Shown: positions 55,011 to 64,000 of the stretch, piece by piece
Numbering within the stretch: position 1 is the first letter of the stretch
Layout of the letters: each line of letters opens with the position of its first letter
NCBI RefSeq assembly: GCF_001650345.1
Contig: NZ_LVHF01000012.1
Location: forward strand, 1,116,001 to 1,180,000
Source: Photobacterium jeanii
GTDB lineage: Bacteria > Pseudomonadota > Gammaproteobacteria > Enterobacterales > Vibrionaceae
Direction: 5' to 3'
Length of the DNA: 64,000 nucleotides
Program-made: the position numbers and the translations under genes
The notes under the pieces: generated by a model
Database searches by the model: none
What the model was told of the DNA's origin: nothing
Seen by the model: only the letters and a program-made list of their open reading frames with translations

Positions 55011-56831
55011 TCAAGCAGATTCTTGCGTCTGTATATCATGCGGTTTACTTTCCGCATCTTGGTAACCCTCATCAGACTCTAATTGCTGTAAAAGCTCCCC
55101 TGCTTGCTGCAATTGATACATCTGCAAATAATGCCCTTGCTGAGCTAACAAATTTTTATGCGTGCCACGCTCGATGATTTCACCTCTATTCAGCACAATG
55201 ATTTCGTCAGCATCCATGATGGTGGATAACCGATGGGCAATCACCACAATACTCATATCTTTGCGCAATAACGCTAAACCGCGCTGAATATTTTGCTCGG
55301 TACCAGAATCAATGTTCGCTGTCGCCTCATCTAAGATCAGCACTTTAGGTTTCGCCACTAACACTCGCGCCAATGCCAGCAATTGCTTTTGCCCTGCCGA
55401 AAGATTGACTTCACCACCCCCTAAACGCGTATCTAACTGCGCCTTGTAGTGACGAATTTGCGCCGCCAAACCGACATTCTCTAATGCCTGCCAAATCGCA
55501 TCATCTGTCACTTGTCGGCCAAGACAAATATTTTCGCGAACGGTGTCATTAAGAACATGCGGATCTTGCTGCACCATCGCGACCCCTTGGCGTAAAACGG
55601 GTTGCGCTAAGCTTGATAGCGCACGCCCATCTAGCGTCACCTCACCCTCTTTTACAGGGTAAAAGCCCATCAGCAAGGATGCCAAAGTACTTTTACCACT
55701 ACCCGTATGCCCTACAAGTGCCAAGAAGCCACGGTGCGGTAAGTCGATATCGATATTCGACAAAATAGGCTGTTTACCGTCGTAACTGAAATTAACTTGC
55801 TGACATTGGATCGCACCTGTCGTGAGTGGTTGTTCATCATCACCATACGCTTGCTGTTTGGCATCGATAAAACCAAAGATACGTTCACTCGCCACCAGCG
55901 CCTGCTGCAACAAAGACAGTTGCTGAGTAAGCTCAATCAAAGGCTCGGTAACGCGCCCTAAATAACTGATAAAGGCGTACAGTACCCCAACCCCGACCAG
56001 CTCGGTGCCACTCACACCAAATACTGCCACCAACGAAATTAACGCAATACCCGAGAGTAAATCAATCAGTGGTCTTAGCAACAAACCATTGAGTTTAGTC
56101 ACACTCACTTGCGCTGCGAGATGCTGCTCATTGAGCTTGGCAAATTGCTGACTAAATTCTCGCTCTTGGCGCATCAGCTGGATCAAGCTCATACCTTGGA
56201 TTGACTCACTCATTGATGAGTTAATATCGGACAATAAATCTCGCATCCGACGGTAGGCATCAGCACTCTTGCGCTGATATACCACCATTACGCCCGCCAC
56301 CACCGGCAACAAAACCAACACCACTAGCGTTAAACGCCAGCTCAGCATACTCATCACCACCAACATGACGCTGATCAGCGCGACATTTTTCACCACAGTT
56401 GAAATCACGAAGATATAGAAATCTTTGATCGACTCAGTGTCGTTGGTGATCCGCGAGATCAAACGCCCTGTCGGCATGTAATCAAAGGCTGACAAGGGTT
56501 GATTTAAGATCCGCCCAAACACTTGCTTACGCACCGTCTGCACAACACCAATCGCAATGTCGTTAAAACGGATCGACTGCAAATATTGGAAAATAGCGGC
56601 GATCACCATCAAAGCGACATAGCCAAGCCCCAAGCTCACCATGACTTCAATAGGGTAATCATCCTTGGCGATATGGTTATCGATAAAGTGTTGGATCAAC
56701 CAAGGCCCTGCCACGTCTGCCAACGAGGCGATAAACAAAAAACCAATGGCAATCGCTAGCTTAGGTTTATCGCTCAAGCCATAGCTGAGTAGGCGCTTTA
56801 ATATCGCAGGATTGACTGCTTTCCCTTTCAT
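55011..56831 (-). CDS. mdlB: MdlB, multidrug-resistance-like ABC transporter half
   Basis: A 606-residue half-transporter. Membrane domain of six helices (about 1-310), ATP-binding domain (about 340-580) with Walker A GHTGSGKST, signature LSAGQKQLLALARVL, Walker B VLILDEATANID and the H-loop in VVIAHRLST. The ATG overlaps the mdlA stop by one base (TAATG), so the two halves are translationally coupled and likely form a heterodimer. Substrate unknown. Confidence 0.94.
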   Translation of the reverse strand: MKGKAVNPAILKRLLSYGLSDKPKLAIAIGFLFIASLADVAGPWLIQHFIDNHIAKDDYPIEVMVSLGLGYVALMVIAAIFQYLQSIRFNDIAIGVVQTVRKQVFGRILNQPLSAFDYMPTGRLISRITNDTESIKDFYIFVISTVVKNVALISVMLVVMSMLSWRLTLVVLVLLPVVAGVMVVYQRKSADAYRRMRDLLSDINSSMSESIQGMSLIQLMRQEREFSQQFAKLNEQHLAAQVSVTKLNGLLLRPLIDLLSGIALISLVAVFGVSGTELVGVGVLYAFISYLGRVTEPLIELTQQLSLLQQALVASERIFGFIDAKQQAYGDDEQPLTTGAIQCQQVNFSYDGKQPILSNIDIDLPHRGFLALVGHTGSGKSTLASLLMGFYPVKEGEVTLDGRALSSLAQPVLRQGVAMVQQDPHVLNDTVRENICLGRQVTDDAIWQALENVGLAAQIRHYKAQLDTRLGGGEVNLSAGQKQLLALARVLVAKPKVLILDEATANIDSGTEQNIQRGLALLRKDMSIVVIAHRLSTIMDADEIIVLNRGEIIERGTHKNLLAQQGHYLQMYQLQQAGELLQQLESDEGYQDAESKPHDIQTQESA

Positions 56832-58573
56832 TACGCCCCCTCTATCGCTTGTTCAAGTTGCTGATACTGATACATTTCCGCATACCAGCTATTGGCTTTG
56901 AGTAACGCTTGATGATCACCGCGCTCCGCAACCACACCGTGTTGTAGCACCAAAATTTCATGAGCTTGCTCAAGCGCAGTTAATCGGTGCGCAATCACAA
57001 TCACGGTTTGTCGCTGCTGGCTATGGCGCAAATTACTCAAAATTTGGTGCTCGGTTTTGCCATCAACGGCTGACAACGCATCGTCTAACACCAAAATTTC
57101 GGCATTGAGTAACAAAGCGCGCGCAATCGCAATACGCTGTTTCTGTCCGCCAGACAAAGTAATGCCCTTTTCCCCGACCAAAGTCTCGTAACCTTGAGGG
57201 AACTGAATAATGTCTTCGTCAATACACGCAAGACGTGCAGCTTGGCGGATCTCCTCACGACTAGCCTCAGGTTTACCCAAGGCAATGTTGTCGGCTATCG
57301 AGCGAGAAAACAAAAACGGCGTTTGGCTCACTACCGCAAAACGGCTGCGCCAATGATCAAGATCTGCCTGCTCAATCGTGACCTCACCGTAGTGGATCGT
57401 CCCTTGATGCAAGGTTTGCTGGCGCAATAACAGGGCTAACAAGGTTGATTTACCGCTCCCCACAGGCCCCGCAATCCCCAACATTTGTCCATGAGGCAAA
57501 GTAAAAGAAACGTCTTTAAGTACAGGGTGTGGCTGCTCGCCCCAACAGAACTGTTCAATATTCACCACCAGAGATTGAACCTGCTGGGTCAGCGGAATTT
57601 CCCCACTAACAATCTCAGGCGTTTCATCAAAGATATGCTGAAGCCGTTTCCATGCCGCAGAACCACGCTCTAAAATATTAAACAGCCACGCCATTGCCAA
57701 CATAGGCCAAATCATCAAGCCTTGGTACAAAGTAAACGCGGTTAAATCGCCTAGCGTTAATCGCCCTACCGACACCATGTAAGCGCCACCCGCAACACTC
57801 AAAAAGAACGACATACCAATGGTAATTTGGATCACTGGGTTAAATAGCGCATCAACTTTCTCAACCGCTAAGTTCTTCTGCCCAGTATCATCAACCACGC
57901 TGTTAAACTCATCTTGCTGACGTCGCTCCAAGCCAAAAGCACGGATCATCCGCACCCCATTTAAGGATTCTTGCGTCTTATCTGTCAGATTAGAAAACGC
58001 GGCCTGTGACACCCCAAAACGAGTGTGTAATTGTCGTCCTAAGAAAAACACCACAATCGCCATCAGTGGCATCGGCAAAAGCGCCAAAACAGTCAGTTCC
58101 CAGCTGTATTGAGTGGTCATTACAAAGAGCACCACAATACCGGTAAGCAATGAGTCAGCGGCGGTCAATACCCCTTCCCCCGCAGTCAGCACCACAGAGT
58201 TAACGTCATTGGTTGAGCGCGCCATCAAGTCACCGGTTTTATAACGCTCAAAAAACGCAGGCGGATGAAAAGAGAAGTGACGGTATAAGCGGTTACGAAT
58301 CACGGTGCCAAGCTTAGCCGCTGCGGTGAATAACCACACCCGCCAAATAATCCGAAGTACATATACCACAGCCCAGAGTGCAATCAGCCCCAGCAAGCAC
58401 CACATCAACATGCTGGTATTCAACTCGCCGCTGACGACATGGTCGACCACCCAGCCAATCGCTTTAGGCGGCACCAGCTCCAATAATGCCACGACAGCTA
58501 AAATAGAAATTGCCCCGCCATAGCGGCGCCACTCTTGAAAGAAATACCATCGAAGTTGCCAGAAAATCTGCAT
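56831..58573 (-). CDS. mdlA: MdlA, multidrug-resistance-like ABC transporter half
   Basis: A 580-residue half-transporter, the partner of MdlB. Six-helix membrane domain (about 1-300), then the ATP-binding domain with Walker A GPVGSGKST near residue 365, signature LSGGQKQRIAIARALL, Walker B ILVLDDALSAVDG (Asp-Asp in place of Asp-Glu at the catalytic position) and IVIAHRLTALEQ. The Asp-Asp pair suggests this half's site may hydrolyse ATP poorly, as in several heterodimeric exporters. First gene of the mdlAB operon. Confidence 0.93.
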   Translation of the reverse strand: MQIFWQLRWYFFQEWRRYGGAISILAVVALLELVPPKAIGWVVDHVVSGELNTSMLMWCLLGLIALWAVVYVLRIIWRVWLFTAAAKLGTVIRNRLYRHFSFHPPAFFERYKTGDLMARSTNDVNSVVLTAGEGVLTAADSLLTGIVVLFVMTTQYSWELTVLALLPMPLMAIVVFFLGRQLHTRFGVSQAAFSNLTDKTQESLNGVRMIRAFGLERRQQDEFNSVVDDTGQKNLAVEKVDALFNPVIQITIGMSFFLSVAGGAYMVSVGRLTLGDLTAFTLYQGLMIWPMLAMAWLFNILERGSAAWKRLQHIFDETPEIVSGEIPLTQQVQSLVVNIEQFCWGEQPHPVLKDVSFTLPHGQMLGIAGPVGSGKSTLLALLLRQQTLHQGTIHYGEVTIEQADLDHWRSRFAVVSQTPFLFSRSIADNIALGKPEASREEIRQAARLACIDEDIIQFPQGYETLVGEKGITLSGGQKQRIAIARALLLNAEILVLDDALSAVDGKTEHQILSNLRHSQQRQTVIVIAHRLTALEQAHEILVLQHGVVAERGDHQALLKANSWYAEMYQYQQLEQAIEGA

Positions 58574-58837
58574 TATCCCTCCATAGATAGCTGCAAGGCG
58601 TAAACTGCATCTCCCTTTAATAGGACTTAACTGTTGACGTTATTAACAATCATTCGATGCAGGAAGTGAAGAAGAAAAGCTCAGGGCTGATGTGATTATC
58701 TAATGGTAGTATTTTTATTCAACACCTTATTTAGTTGATACTTAAAAAGCAGACATCCTTCTAACTCGCTTGATACAAGCAACAAAAAACAAACACATAT
58801 GACTTTATATACCAATCATTTAACGCAATTATGTTTA
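58574..58837. other. Region upstream of mdlA
   Basis: About 264 A/T-rich bases holding the mdlA promoter; no clear sites. Nothing else seen. Confidence 0.4.
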
Positions 58838-58875
58838 TAAAAAAAGAGACCTATCAATGATAGATCTCTTTTATC
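58838..58875 (-). terminator. Terminator of the cytochrome cluster
   Basis: Imperfect stem AAAAGAGACCTATCA/TGATAGATCTCTTTT (one mismatched pair), with T-rich minus-strand tail. It lies just past the 58895 gene. Confidence 0.88.
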
Positions 58876-58894
58876 TAACGATAGCTAACAGTAA

Positions 58895-61846
58895 TTAATG
58901 CATCGCCACCGTATTTGATGACAAATTTGGTGACATATACGTTTTCGTCACCGCTTGTAACTCTATCACTTCCGGCTCAGGAATATGCTCTTCTGGGTAA
59001 GCCTGACGAACCTTATCTGTCAACGCTTTCGCAAATACTTGATAAAGCACCCGCGTCGATACCGTTAATGGGTATGTCATATCCGATGGCAGCTCAAATA
59101 CCTCATTACGCGTTTGCCCTGATTTAATCCGTGTGTCTTTACCAATTTTGACATAACGCCAGAAACGCAAGCCAACAGGTTTCCCATCTTTATCTACGCC
59201 CACCTTAACAAACTTACGGGCATCTTTCGGGATCACCCCATCTTGCATCACACCACTAGTAAAGACTTGCTTGCCGTTAGCATCGGTCGCAATCACCTCC
59301 AGCCAAACCTGACGACGAGCGCCACCAGGCATATCATGACCGGAATTCACATTAGTCACTTTCGCAATAAATTCGTTACCTTGTTTTTCAACCTCAAGGC
59401 GCAAGGCCGTTTTCAAGATATCGATACTCATTTTCTTATGTTCTGGATTTCGCATACCAGTAAAGAAATAGTTACCACCCACTAAGTGATGCGAGCGAAG
59501 GTTTGATTTCATTGGCCCGTTATTGGTCGACTGTCCACCAACTTTACGATCAAAGTTCGTCACGTCTTGCGTCATATGACAATCGATACAAGTTTTATGC
59601 TGAGCAGGATTATCAGGAGCATTAAATGGCGATGCTAACCATTCACCAAAGTTGTCGTTGATATTCGCCCCTTGTCCAGTCGTAAACTCATTATGACAAG
59701 TCGCACAATACAAAGAACTCTGATACAGCTCTGGATTAGAATACGACGCTTTGTGCTGCGCTGGCATCGCATTGATCTGCTTCTCAGAGAGCCATTTCAA
59801 CATACTCGTTTTTGCATCCTCAAACACGTAACTTTCACGGTCTTTAAGATTAACCGTCATATCCGTGTTACCGCCTGCATTTTCAGCTTTCGTCACACGG
59901 TGGCAGAACACACAACCAGTACCGCGTTCACTCACCGACTGTCCATGCGCTAAGGCTATCTTCAATGATTGACCGCCTTTCTCTCGCATATTACCAAAGT
60001 CAGATAGCGGTTTATTATCACCATTAATCACCATCTGAGGGGCATGACAACCACGACAAAGCACACGGAATTCTTCCCCTTCACTTTGCGCTGCCACATC
60101 TTCTTGGAATCGGTAATACGGGTGATCCATATTCATACCATGGTTTGAATCTGCCCATTGATCATAAATTGTGGTGTGACAATCAGAACATTCCGCCGAG
60201 TTCACCCATTCATCAGGATGGGTATAACGCTTATTATCATCCAGGCGCAACCAAGTAGATAAATACGGTAAGTTCTCTGGTGCTCGCACATATTCATTCA
60301 ACGCCATCATCATCTTGGCTGCTTCTAATGGCGGCTGTTCAACATTGACGGGGGGCATTTCTTCTTCACGCGGATCACCGCCCATCCCTCCTTGCGTCTT
60401 CTGGATAATATCGATGTAGGCTCCAATCGGATCTCCGGCAATCATTTTGCGTACATCCACATGACCAGTAACGGCATTTTTAAAACGATCTTTTTTGCCA
60501 TCTTCCATCAATTGACGGTTAGTAAAATTAAAGCCATCAAGGTGACAAGAGTTACAACTCATCCAGAAATCACCCGCCATCGGGAACTGAGGGTTATCAG
60601 CCATATTGGCGCTGTTAAATAATGTTTTCCCCCAACGCAATTGTTTAGGTAACGGATCTTTACTGACTAAATTGGCAAAATGAGCCTGCGTTAATTTTAC
60701 TTTGGCAAACGGGCCAACCGCACCAGTATCAAACTTGGCAATATCTAGCGACATTGCATTTTGTACATAGAGCTCGCGCCCTGTGACGAGGATACCGCGT
60801 GGGTTATCACCAGGTACATTGCGATAAATCTGAGTCGCTTTCACCCCACCTTGAAACTTCTTACGACGATGGCGCTTTTTATTCTTTTTACCTTGGCGTG
60901 ATAAATCGAATACCATCAAATCTTCAGAGCCCGCGAGCGTGAAAATAACTTTCTTACCATCATCGGTGAAAGCACCATCATGTGGATTCGAGACAATTCG
61001 AATTCGATTACCACTTTCAATAATATTAATTTGCTTAAACAATTGCTTACGCTCATCAACAATCTCGTGTTCATCGTTAGGCGTAAGATCAAGAAGAGAA
61101 ACGGTTGGGAATACCGTTGATTGAAAATGAAAGTCATGCCCGAATGACCACAACACATGTGGAAGCCATGCTTGCTTACCATCCGGTGAAATAACAATGT
61201 TATCGAGTAAACGAGGCTTGCCTTGCGGCGTTGTTTTCTCATGGTGAGCCGGAGTGTCGACCAGTTTAATCACTTTGATTAACTGAGGCTGATCTGACTT
61301 AACATCATAAATTGATACCTGCCCCGATAGCGCATGCGTCACAAGTAAGCGTCCATCATCGGTTAGCGCTAGACCTCGTGGCGTTGTTACGGTATCAATT
61401 GTTTGAACTACGCTACCATCGCGGTTCACGACCAACAGCTGATTACGCTCAAAACTAGTCACATAAAACTGTTGGTGGTGAGCATCAAAGACGACGCCAA
61501 ACGGACGAGACGGCACAGAAGTAACTTGCTTCGTTGCCAACGTTTTCGCATCTAATAGAACAAGTTGATCATTTAAATAATCTGTCGCTAATATCAACTT
61601 ACCATCGTTTGTTAGTGCGATACGGCGAATATCACGACCAATGACAGCCTCTTTTAGCAACTTACCATCAGTGCGATTGATAATACTCACACTACCAGCA
61701 TCAAAGTTAGCACTAATGATTTGAGTTTTATCCAACGTCATTAGCATTGAACTACTCTTTTCAATCGCATGTACAGACTGACTCATCAGTACAAGCAACA
61801 AAAACAACCACTGCTTCATAGGCTTTATTTTACAATTTAACATCAT
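58895..61846 (-). CDS. Beta-propeller / six-heme cytochrome c fusion protein
   Basis: A 983-residue exported protein. After a signal peptide (KQWLFLLLVLMSQSVHA, cleavage about residue 27) comes a beta-propeller (about 30-390) built of YVTN/NHL-like repeats (RRIALTNDGKLILATDY, RPFGVVFDAHHQQFYVTSF, PRGLALTDDGRLLVTH). A strongly basic insert, KKNKKRHRRKK, lies at about 320-330. The C-terminal half has six CxxCH haem sites: C431, C553, C597, C645, C714 and C753. The region from 553 resembles c554-type cytochromes. It should be periplasmic or cell-surface. Met1 has AAGG upstream; Met10 is an alternative start. Confidence 0.85.
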   Translation of the reverse strand: MMLNCKIKPMKQWLFLLLVLMSQSVHAIEKSSSMLMTLDKTQIISANFDAGSVSIINRTDGKLLKEAVIGRDIRRIALTNDGKLILATDYLNDQLVLLDAKTLATKQVTSVPSRPFGVVFDAHHQQFYVTSFERNQLLVVNRDGSVVQTIDTVTTPRGLALTDDGRLLVTHALSGQVSIYDVKSDQPQLIKVIKLVDTPAHHEKTTPQGKPRLLDNIVISPDGKQAWLPHVLWSFGHDFHFQSTVFPTVSLLDLTPNDEHEIVDERKQLFKQINIIESGNRIRIVSNPHDGAFTDDGKKVIFTLAGSEDLMVFDLSRQGKKNKKRHRRKKFQGGVKATQIYRNVPGDNPRGILVTGRELYVQNAMSLDIAKFDTGAVGPFAKVKLTQAHFANLVSKDPLPKQLRWGKTLFNSANMADNPQFPMAGDFWMSCNSCHLDGFNFTNRQLMEDGKKDRFKNAVTGHVDVRKMIAGDPIGAYIDIIQKTQGGMGGDPREEEMPPVNVEQPPLEAAKMMMALNEYVRAPENLPYLSTWLRLDDNKRYTHPDEWVNSAECSDCHTTIYDQWADSNHGMNMDHPYYRFQEDVAAQSEGEEFRVLCRGCHAPQMVINGDNKPLSDFGNMREKGGQSLKIALAHGQSVSERGTGCVFCHRVTKAENAGGNTDMTVNLKDRESYVFEDAKTSMLKWLSEKQINAMPAQHKASYSNPELYQSSLYCATCHNEFTTGQGANINDNFGEWLASPFNAPDNPAQHKTCIDCHMTQDVTNFDRKVGGQSTNNGPMKSNLRSHHLVGGNYFFTGMRNPEHKKMSIDILKTALRLEVEKQGNEFIAKVTNVNSGHDMPGGARRQVWLEVIATDANGKQVFTSGVMQDGVIPKDARKFVKVGVDKDGKPVGLRFWRYVKIGKDTRIKSGQTRNEVFELPSDMTYPLTVSTRVLYQVFAKALTDKVRQAYPEEHIPEPEVIELQAVTKTYMSPNLSSNTVAMH

Positions 61847-61884
61847 TCGCCTTTACACTTACCTAATTCCAAATCAAGCACACA

Positions 61885-63369
61885 TCATTGATTGATTTGA
61901 TATAAATACAGACCTCTTTCCCCTACAAAACGAGGTGGAAATTGAGCATAAAGCTCATGGCCATTGAGTCGTATTCCGGATAAACGCCACGCACTATGAG
62001 GATCGCTCTGCGCTTGCTCTGATAATGCACGCTGACTACTGGGATAAAACATGTCGTACACCGCTCGTCCCTTAAGCTGAGCTCGGACTAAATTCACACT
62101 GTAATTCGTGCCAATTACTCTGATCTGCGGATGCTTACGGATCCAAGTTATAGCCTGCTGGATAGGTGCTTGTGGTTGTAATCGAGACTGAGCTAATGCC
62201 GCAACATTGCGCCCTACATCGTAACCAGCCAATACCATTATCGCGACTAGCCACAGTTCATTACTTTTTGCCAACCACGATAGCTGCCCGACAATAACCA
62301 CTAAAAACAAAAACAATACAGGCGCCCAATGGCGTAAGTTGTCAGGGTTCTGTCCTAAACTGATCCACGTCCAATACGCCACGGCCACCGAAGCGCACGC
62401 TGCCAATTGCGATACTGAATTCACACGATGAACACTCGACGCCCCATGTTTAGCAGATTGAAAAAAAACTAAAAAAACACTACTTAACAATGACAAAAAA
62501 GCAGCGACCAATACGGGCCAACCCATGCCATTGCTTATAGCAATGACCCACTGCCATAACGTGGCATCATTGCCCTCGACGGTATTTCCCCAAATAGCAA
62601 AATGCCCTTGAGTAAACCGAATCCCCTCATCGATGTAGGCTTTACCATCATGCGCCCAAATAAATCCCAAGCTAAGCGCACCAATAACGGCAATAATCCA
62701 GCTGGCTTGAAAATATGCCTTCACGACCGCTTTAACACCCAACTGACGATGTAAACCATGCCACCAAGGAAACATCCCTACCCCAAGCGCCAATACGAAA
62801 TACGATGGTCGCGTCGCCAACATTAAGCCCAGCCATACGCCCACCCACCTATATTGTTTTTGACTTGCAGCCATTAAGGACAGTAGCGTAAACAAAATAG
62901 CCGTTGCATCCGATAACCCGCTCAGTGCTATCGAAGCTAGTAACGGTTGACTCAGTACCAATAAACAGCCGACTACCGCCGCCACCAGCGAAGACACACA
63001 AAGAAAGATCAAGCGAGCCACAGCCAGCGGAATCAGCATCGCTGAGATTAATGAAACCCAAATCACCGCAACTTGAGGGTCACACCACCGTGCAGCAATA
63101 TGTGCCACACCAATAAAAGCGGGATAACCAGGAAAATGAGGACGAAACTCCAATACAGAAAAACGCTGTACCCCACGAGCAAAATTCAACGCATCATCAC
63201 TAGTGAGTTGCAGCGGAAATTGGCTGATCCACTGCCACCAGCAAACATAAGCCAGCAATGTGATCATCGCGGCGATCAATTTGGGTGCATTCATTGTTTT
63301 AGCAACATAACGAAACACCAAACATGAAGGCTTATCAGCACGAAGATCGGAAATATACTGGCTCATCAT
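61885..63369 (-). CDS. GT-C-like polytopic membrane protein
   Basis: A 494-residue protein with about 10-12 predicted helices. The first large loop has LTSDDALNFARGVQRFSVLE followed by FRPHFPGYPAF, an acidic (Asp-Asp) loop after helix 1 that resembles GT39/ArnT-type glycosyltransferases. The final 90 residues are soluble (TWIRKHPQIRVIGTNYSVNL). It may transfer a lipid-linked sugar to a periplasmic target, but no family is certain. The start ATG at 63369 has AGGG about 10 bases upstream; longer frames overlap the upstream gene. It lies 38 bases before the cytochrome gene. Confidence 0.75.
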   Translation of the reverse strand: MMSQYISDLRADKPSCLVFRYVAKTMNAPKLIAAMITLLAYVCWWQWISQFPLQLTSDDALNFARGVQRFSVLEFRPHFPGYPAFIGVAHIAARWCDPQVAVIWVSLISAMLIPLAVARLIFLCVSSLVAAVVGCLLVLSQPLLASIALSGLSDATAILFTLLSLMAASQKQYRWVGVWLGLMLATRPSYFVLALGVGMFPWWHGLHRQLGVKAVVKAYFQASWIIAVIGALSLGFIWAHDGKAYIDEGIRFTQGHFAIWGNTVEGNDATLWQWVIAISNGMGWPVLVAAFLSLLSSVFLVFFQSAKHGASSVHRVNSVSQLAACASVAVAYWTWISLGQNPDNLRHWAPVLFLFLVVIVGQLSWLAKSNELWLVAIMVLAGYDVGRNVAALAQSRLQPQAPIQQAITWIRKHPQIRVIGTNYSVNLVRAQLKGRAVYDMFYPSSQRALSEQAQSDPHSAWRLSGIRLNGHELYAQFPPRFVGERGLYLYQINQ

Positions 63370-63388
63370 ATTGAATAACCCTACAGAT

Positions 63389-63979
63389 TTACGGGTGTAA
63401 GGTACTGATTGCATCAATTAACAACTGCTGTTGCTGCTTAAATGCTTCAGGATCAGCCGGAGCTTGCCCTACCCCAAACACTCCAGGATTCCCAATGGCT
63501 TGCAAGGTACCTTGAATCGCCTGCTCGGCTTGTTGGCGATGACTGTCATCTAACTTGGGTGTGATCAGATCAAGAAACAATTTACTTTTCACCACTAGCA
63601 CTTTCGCGACCTGATAATCAGCCAAATTCTTGCTTGCCCCATCAAGACGACGGACAATTTCCTCAACCACTGCACGATCCATAATGGCTTCGACTTGAGC
63701 TGCATCTTGATTCGCAACTGCGGCTGCCATTGGCGTTTGCAAATCAACATTGTGCTCTTTTTTTAGATAAGCGAACTCATCTTTCAAATCACCGACAGCT
63801 TGTTGTACAGCATTAAAGTCTTGCTTTTCTAACGCCAACAAAATAGCTTCACGACCATCAATCACAGGCTCTTTGCCTGCCGCCGCGTATGAATAGGCAT
63901 AGGTCATCGCACTAGAAAAAAGGGCAACTGCCACTAGTATCCATCGACCCACTACTTGATAAACACCTACTCGATTCAT
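63389..63979 (-). CDS. Unrecognised secreted helical protein
   Basis: A 196-residue exported protein (signal about residues 12-28, ILVAVALFSSAMTYAYSYA). The mature part is nearly all helical and has no cysteines: VIDGREAILLALEKQDFNAV, then QQAVGDLKDEFAYLKKEHNV, and a Gln-rich end. GGAG lies about 10 bases before the ATG at 63979. It is the first gene in the window of the three-gene run with the GT-C-like and cytochrome genes (20 bases before the next start), and the run may extend beyond the right edge. No family recognised. Confidence 0.75.
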   Translation of the reverse strand: MNRVGVYQVVGRWILVAVALFSSAMTYAYSYAAAGKEPVIDGREAILLALEKQDFNAVQQAVGDLKDEFAYLKKEHNVDLQTPMAAAVANQDAAQVEAIMDRAVVEEIVRRLDGASKNLADYQVAKVLVVKSKLFLDLITPKLDDSHRQQAEQAIQGTLQAIGNPGVFGVGQAPADPEAFKQQQQLLIDAISTLHP

Positions 63980-64000
63980 TGCATTGCGCTCCTTATCCGA

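Overview
The window reads as chromosomal DNA of a marine gammaproteobacterium of the family Vibrionaceae. A Photobacterium-like genome is my best guess. The reasons are toxRS placed divergently from htpG, SeqA and Fur of enteric/vibrio type, an OmpU/OmpH-like porin nearby, NagE without a IIA domain, and many very A/T-rich intergenic regions. The species is inference, because I could not run a comparison. I see no tRNA genes, rRNA genes, CRISPR arrays, insertion sequences or prophage genes. The only classical RNA gene is 4.5S (SRP) RNA.

Layout. 1-12.9 kb is a core block syntenic with E. coli minute 15: pgm-seqA, ybfF, a DUF2788 gene, fldA, a DUF4442 gene, fur, glnS, then the N-acetylglucosamine regulon (nagE divergent from nagBAC) and a KefB-type antiporter. 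13-16 kb holds asnB and a YdhF-like aldo-keto reductase. 16-28 kb resembles E. coli minute 10-11 (gsk, hemH, adk, htpG, toxRS, recR-ybaB-dnaX, apt, ybaN). dnaX carries an A AAA AAG slippery heptamer followed by a -1 frame stop, so tau and gamma are probably both made. 28-36 kb holds a DksA-like zinc finger protein, a DUF2057 protein, a major porin with a ToxR-box-like array upstream, dinG, a TSUP transporter, priC, a histone-deacetylase-like enzyme and the small gene rsmS.

36-51.7 kb is more accessory: a PAP2 phosphatase joined to a predicted outer-membrane barrel, an atypical CDF protein, an M16 lipoprotein peptidase, a YidZ-type LysR regulator, an S4 protein, a serine hydrolase, a substrate-binding-protein/porin/chemoreceptor cluster, and a secreted-protein/lipoprotein pair beside a TetR regulator. 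51.8-58.6 kb returns to conserved synteny (ffs, atl, ybaY, tesB, mdlB, mdlA; glnK-amtB, which lie between tesB and mdlB in E. coli, are absent). 58.9-64 kb holds three co-directional genes: a beta-propeller/six-heme cytochrome c, a GT-C-like membrane protein and a secreted helical protein.

Most likely places for something undescribed: the propeller-cytochrome cluster at the right edge; the secreted protein/lipoprotein/TetR locus at 48.4-50.7 kb; the structured terminator-ended region between nagE and glnS (candidate small RNA); and an unlisted 37-residue hydrophobic gene at 27963-28076. All functional statements rest on reading motifs and recalled family sequences; no search was run.
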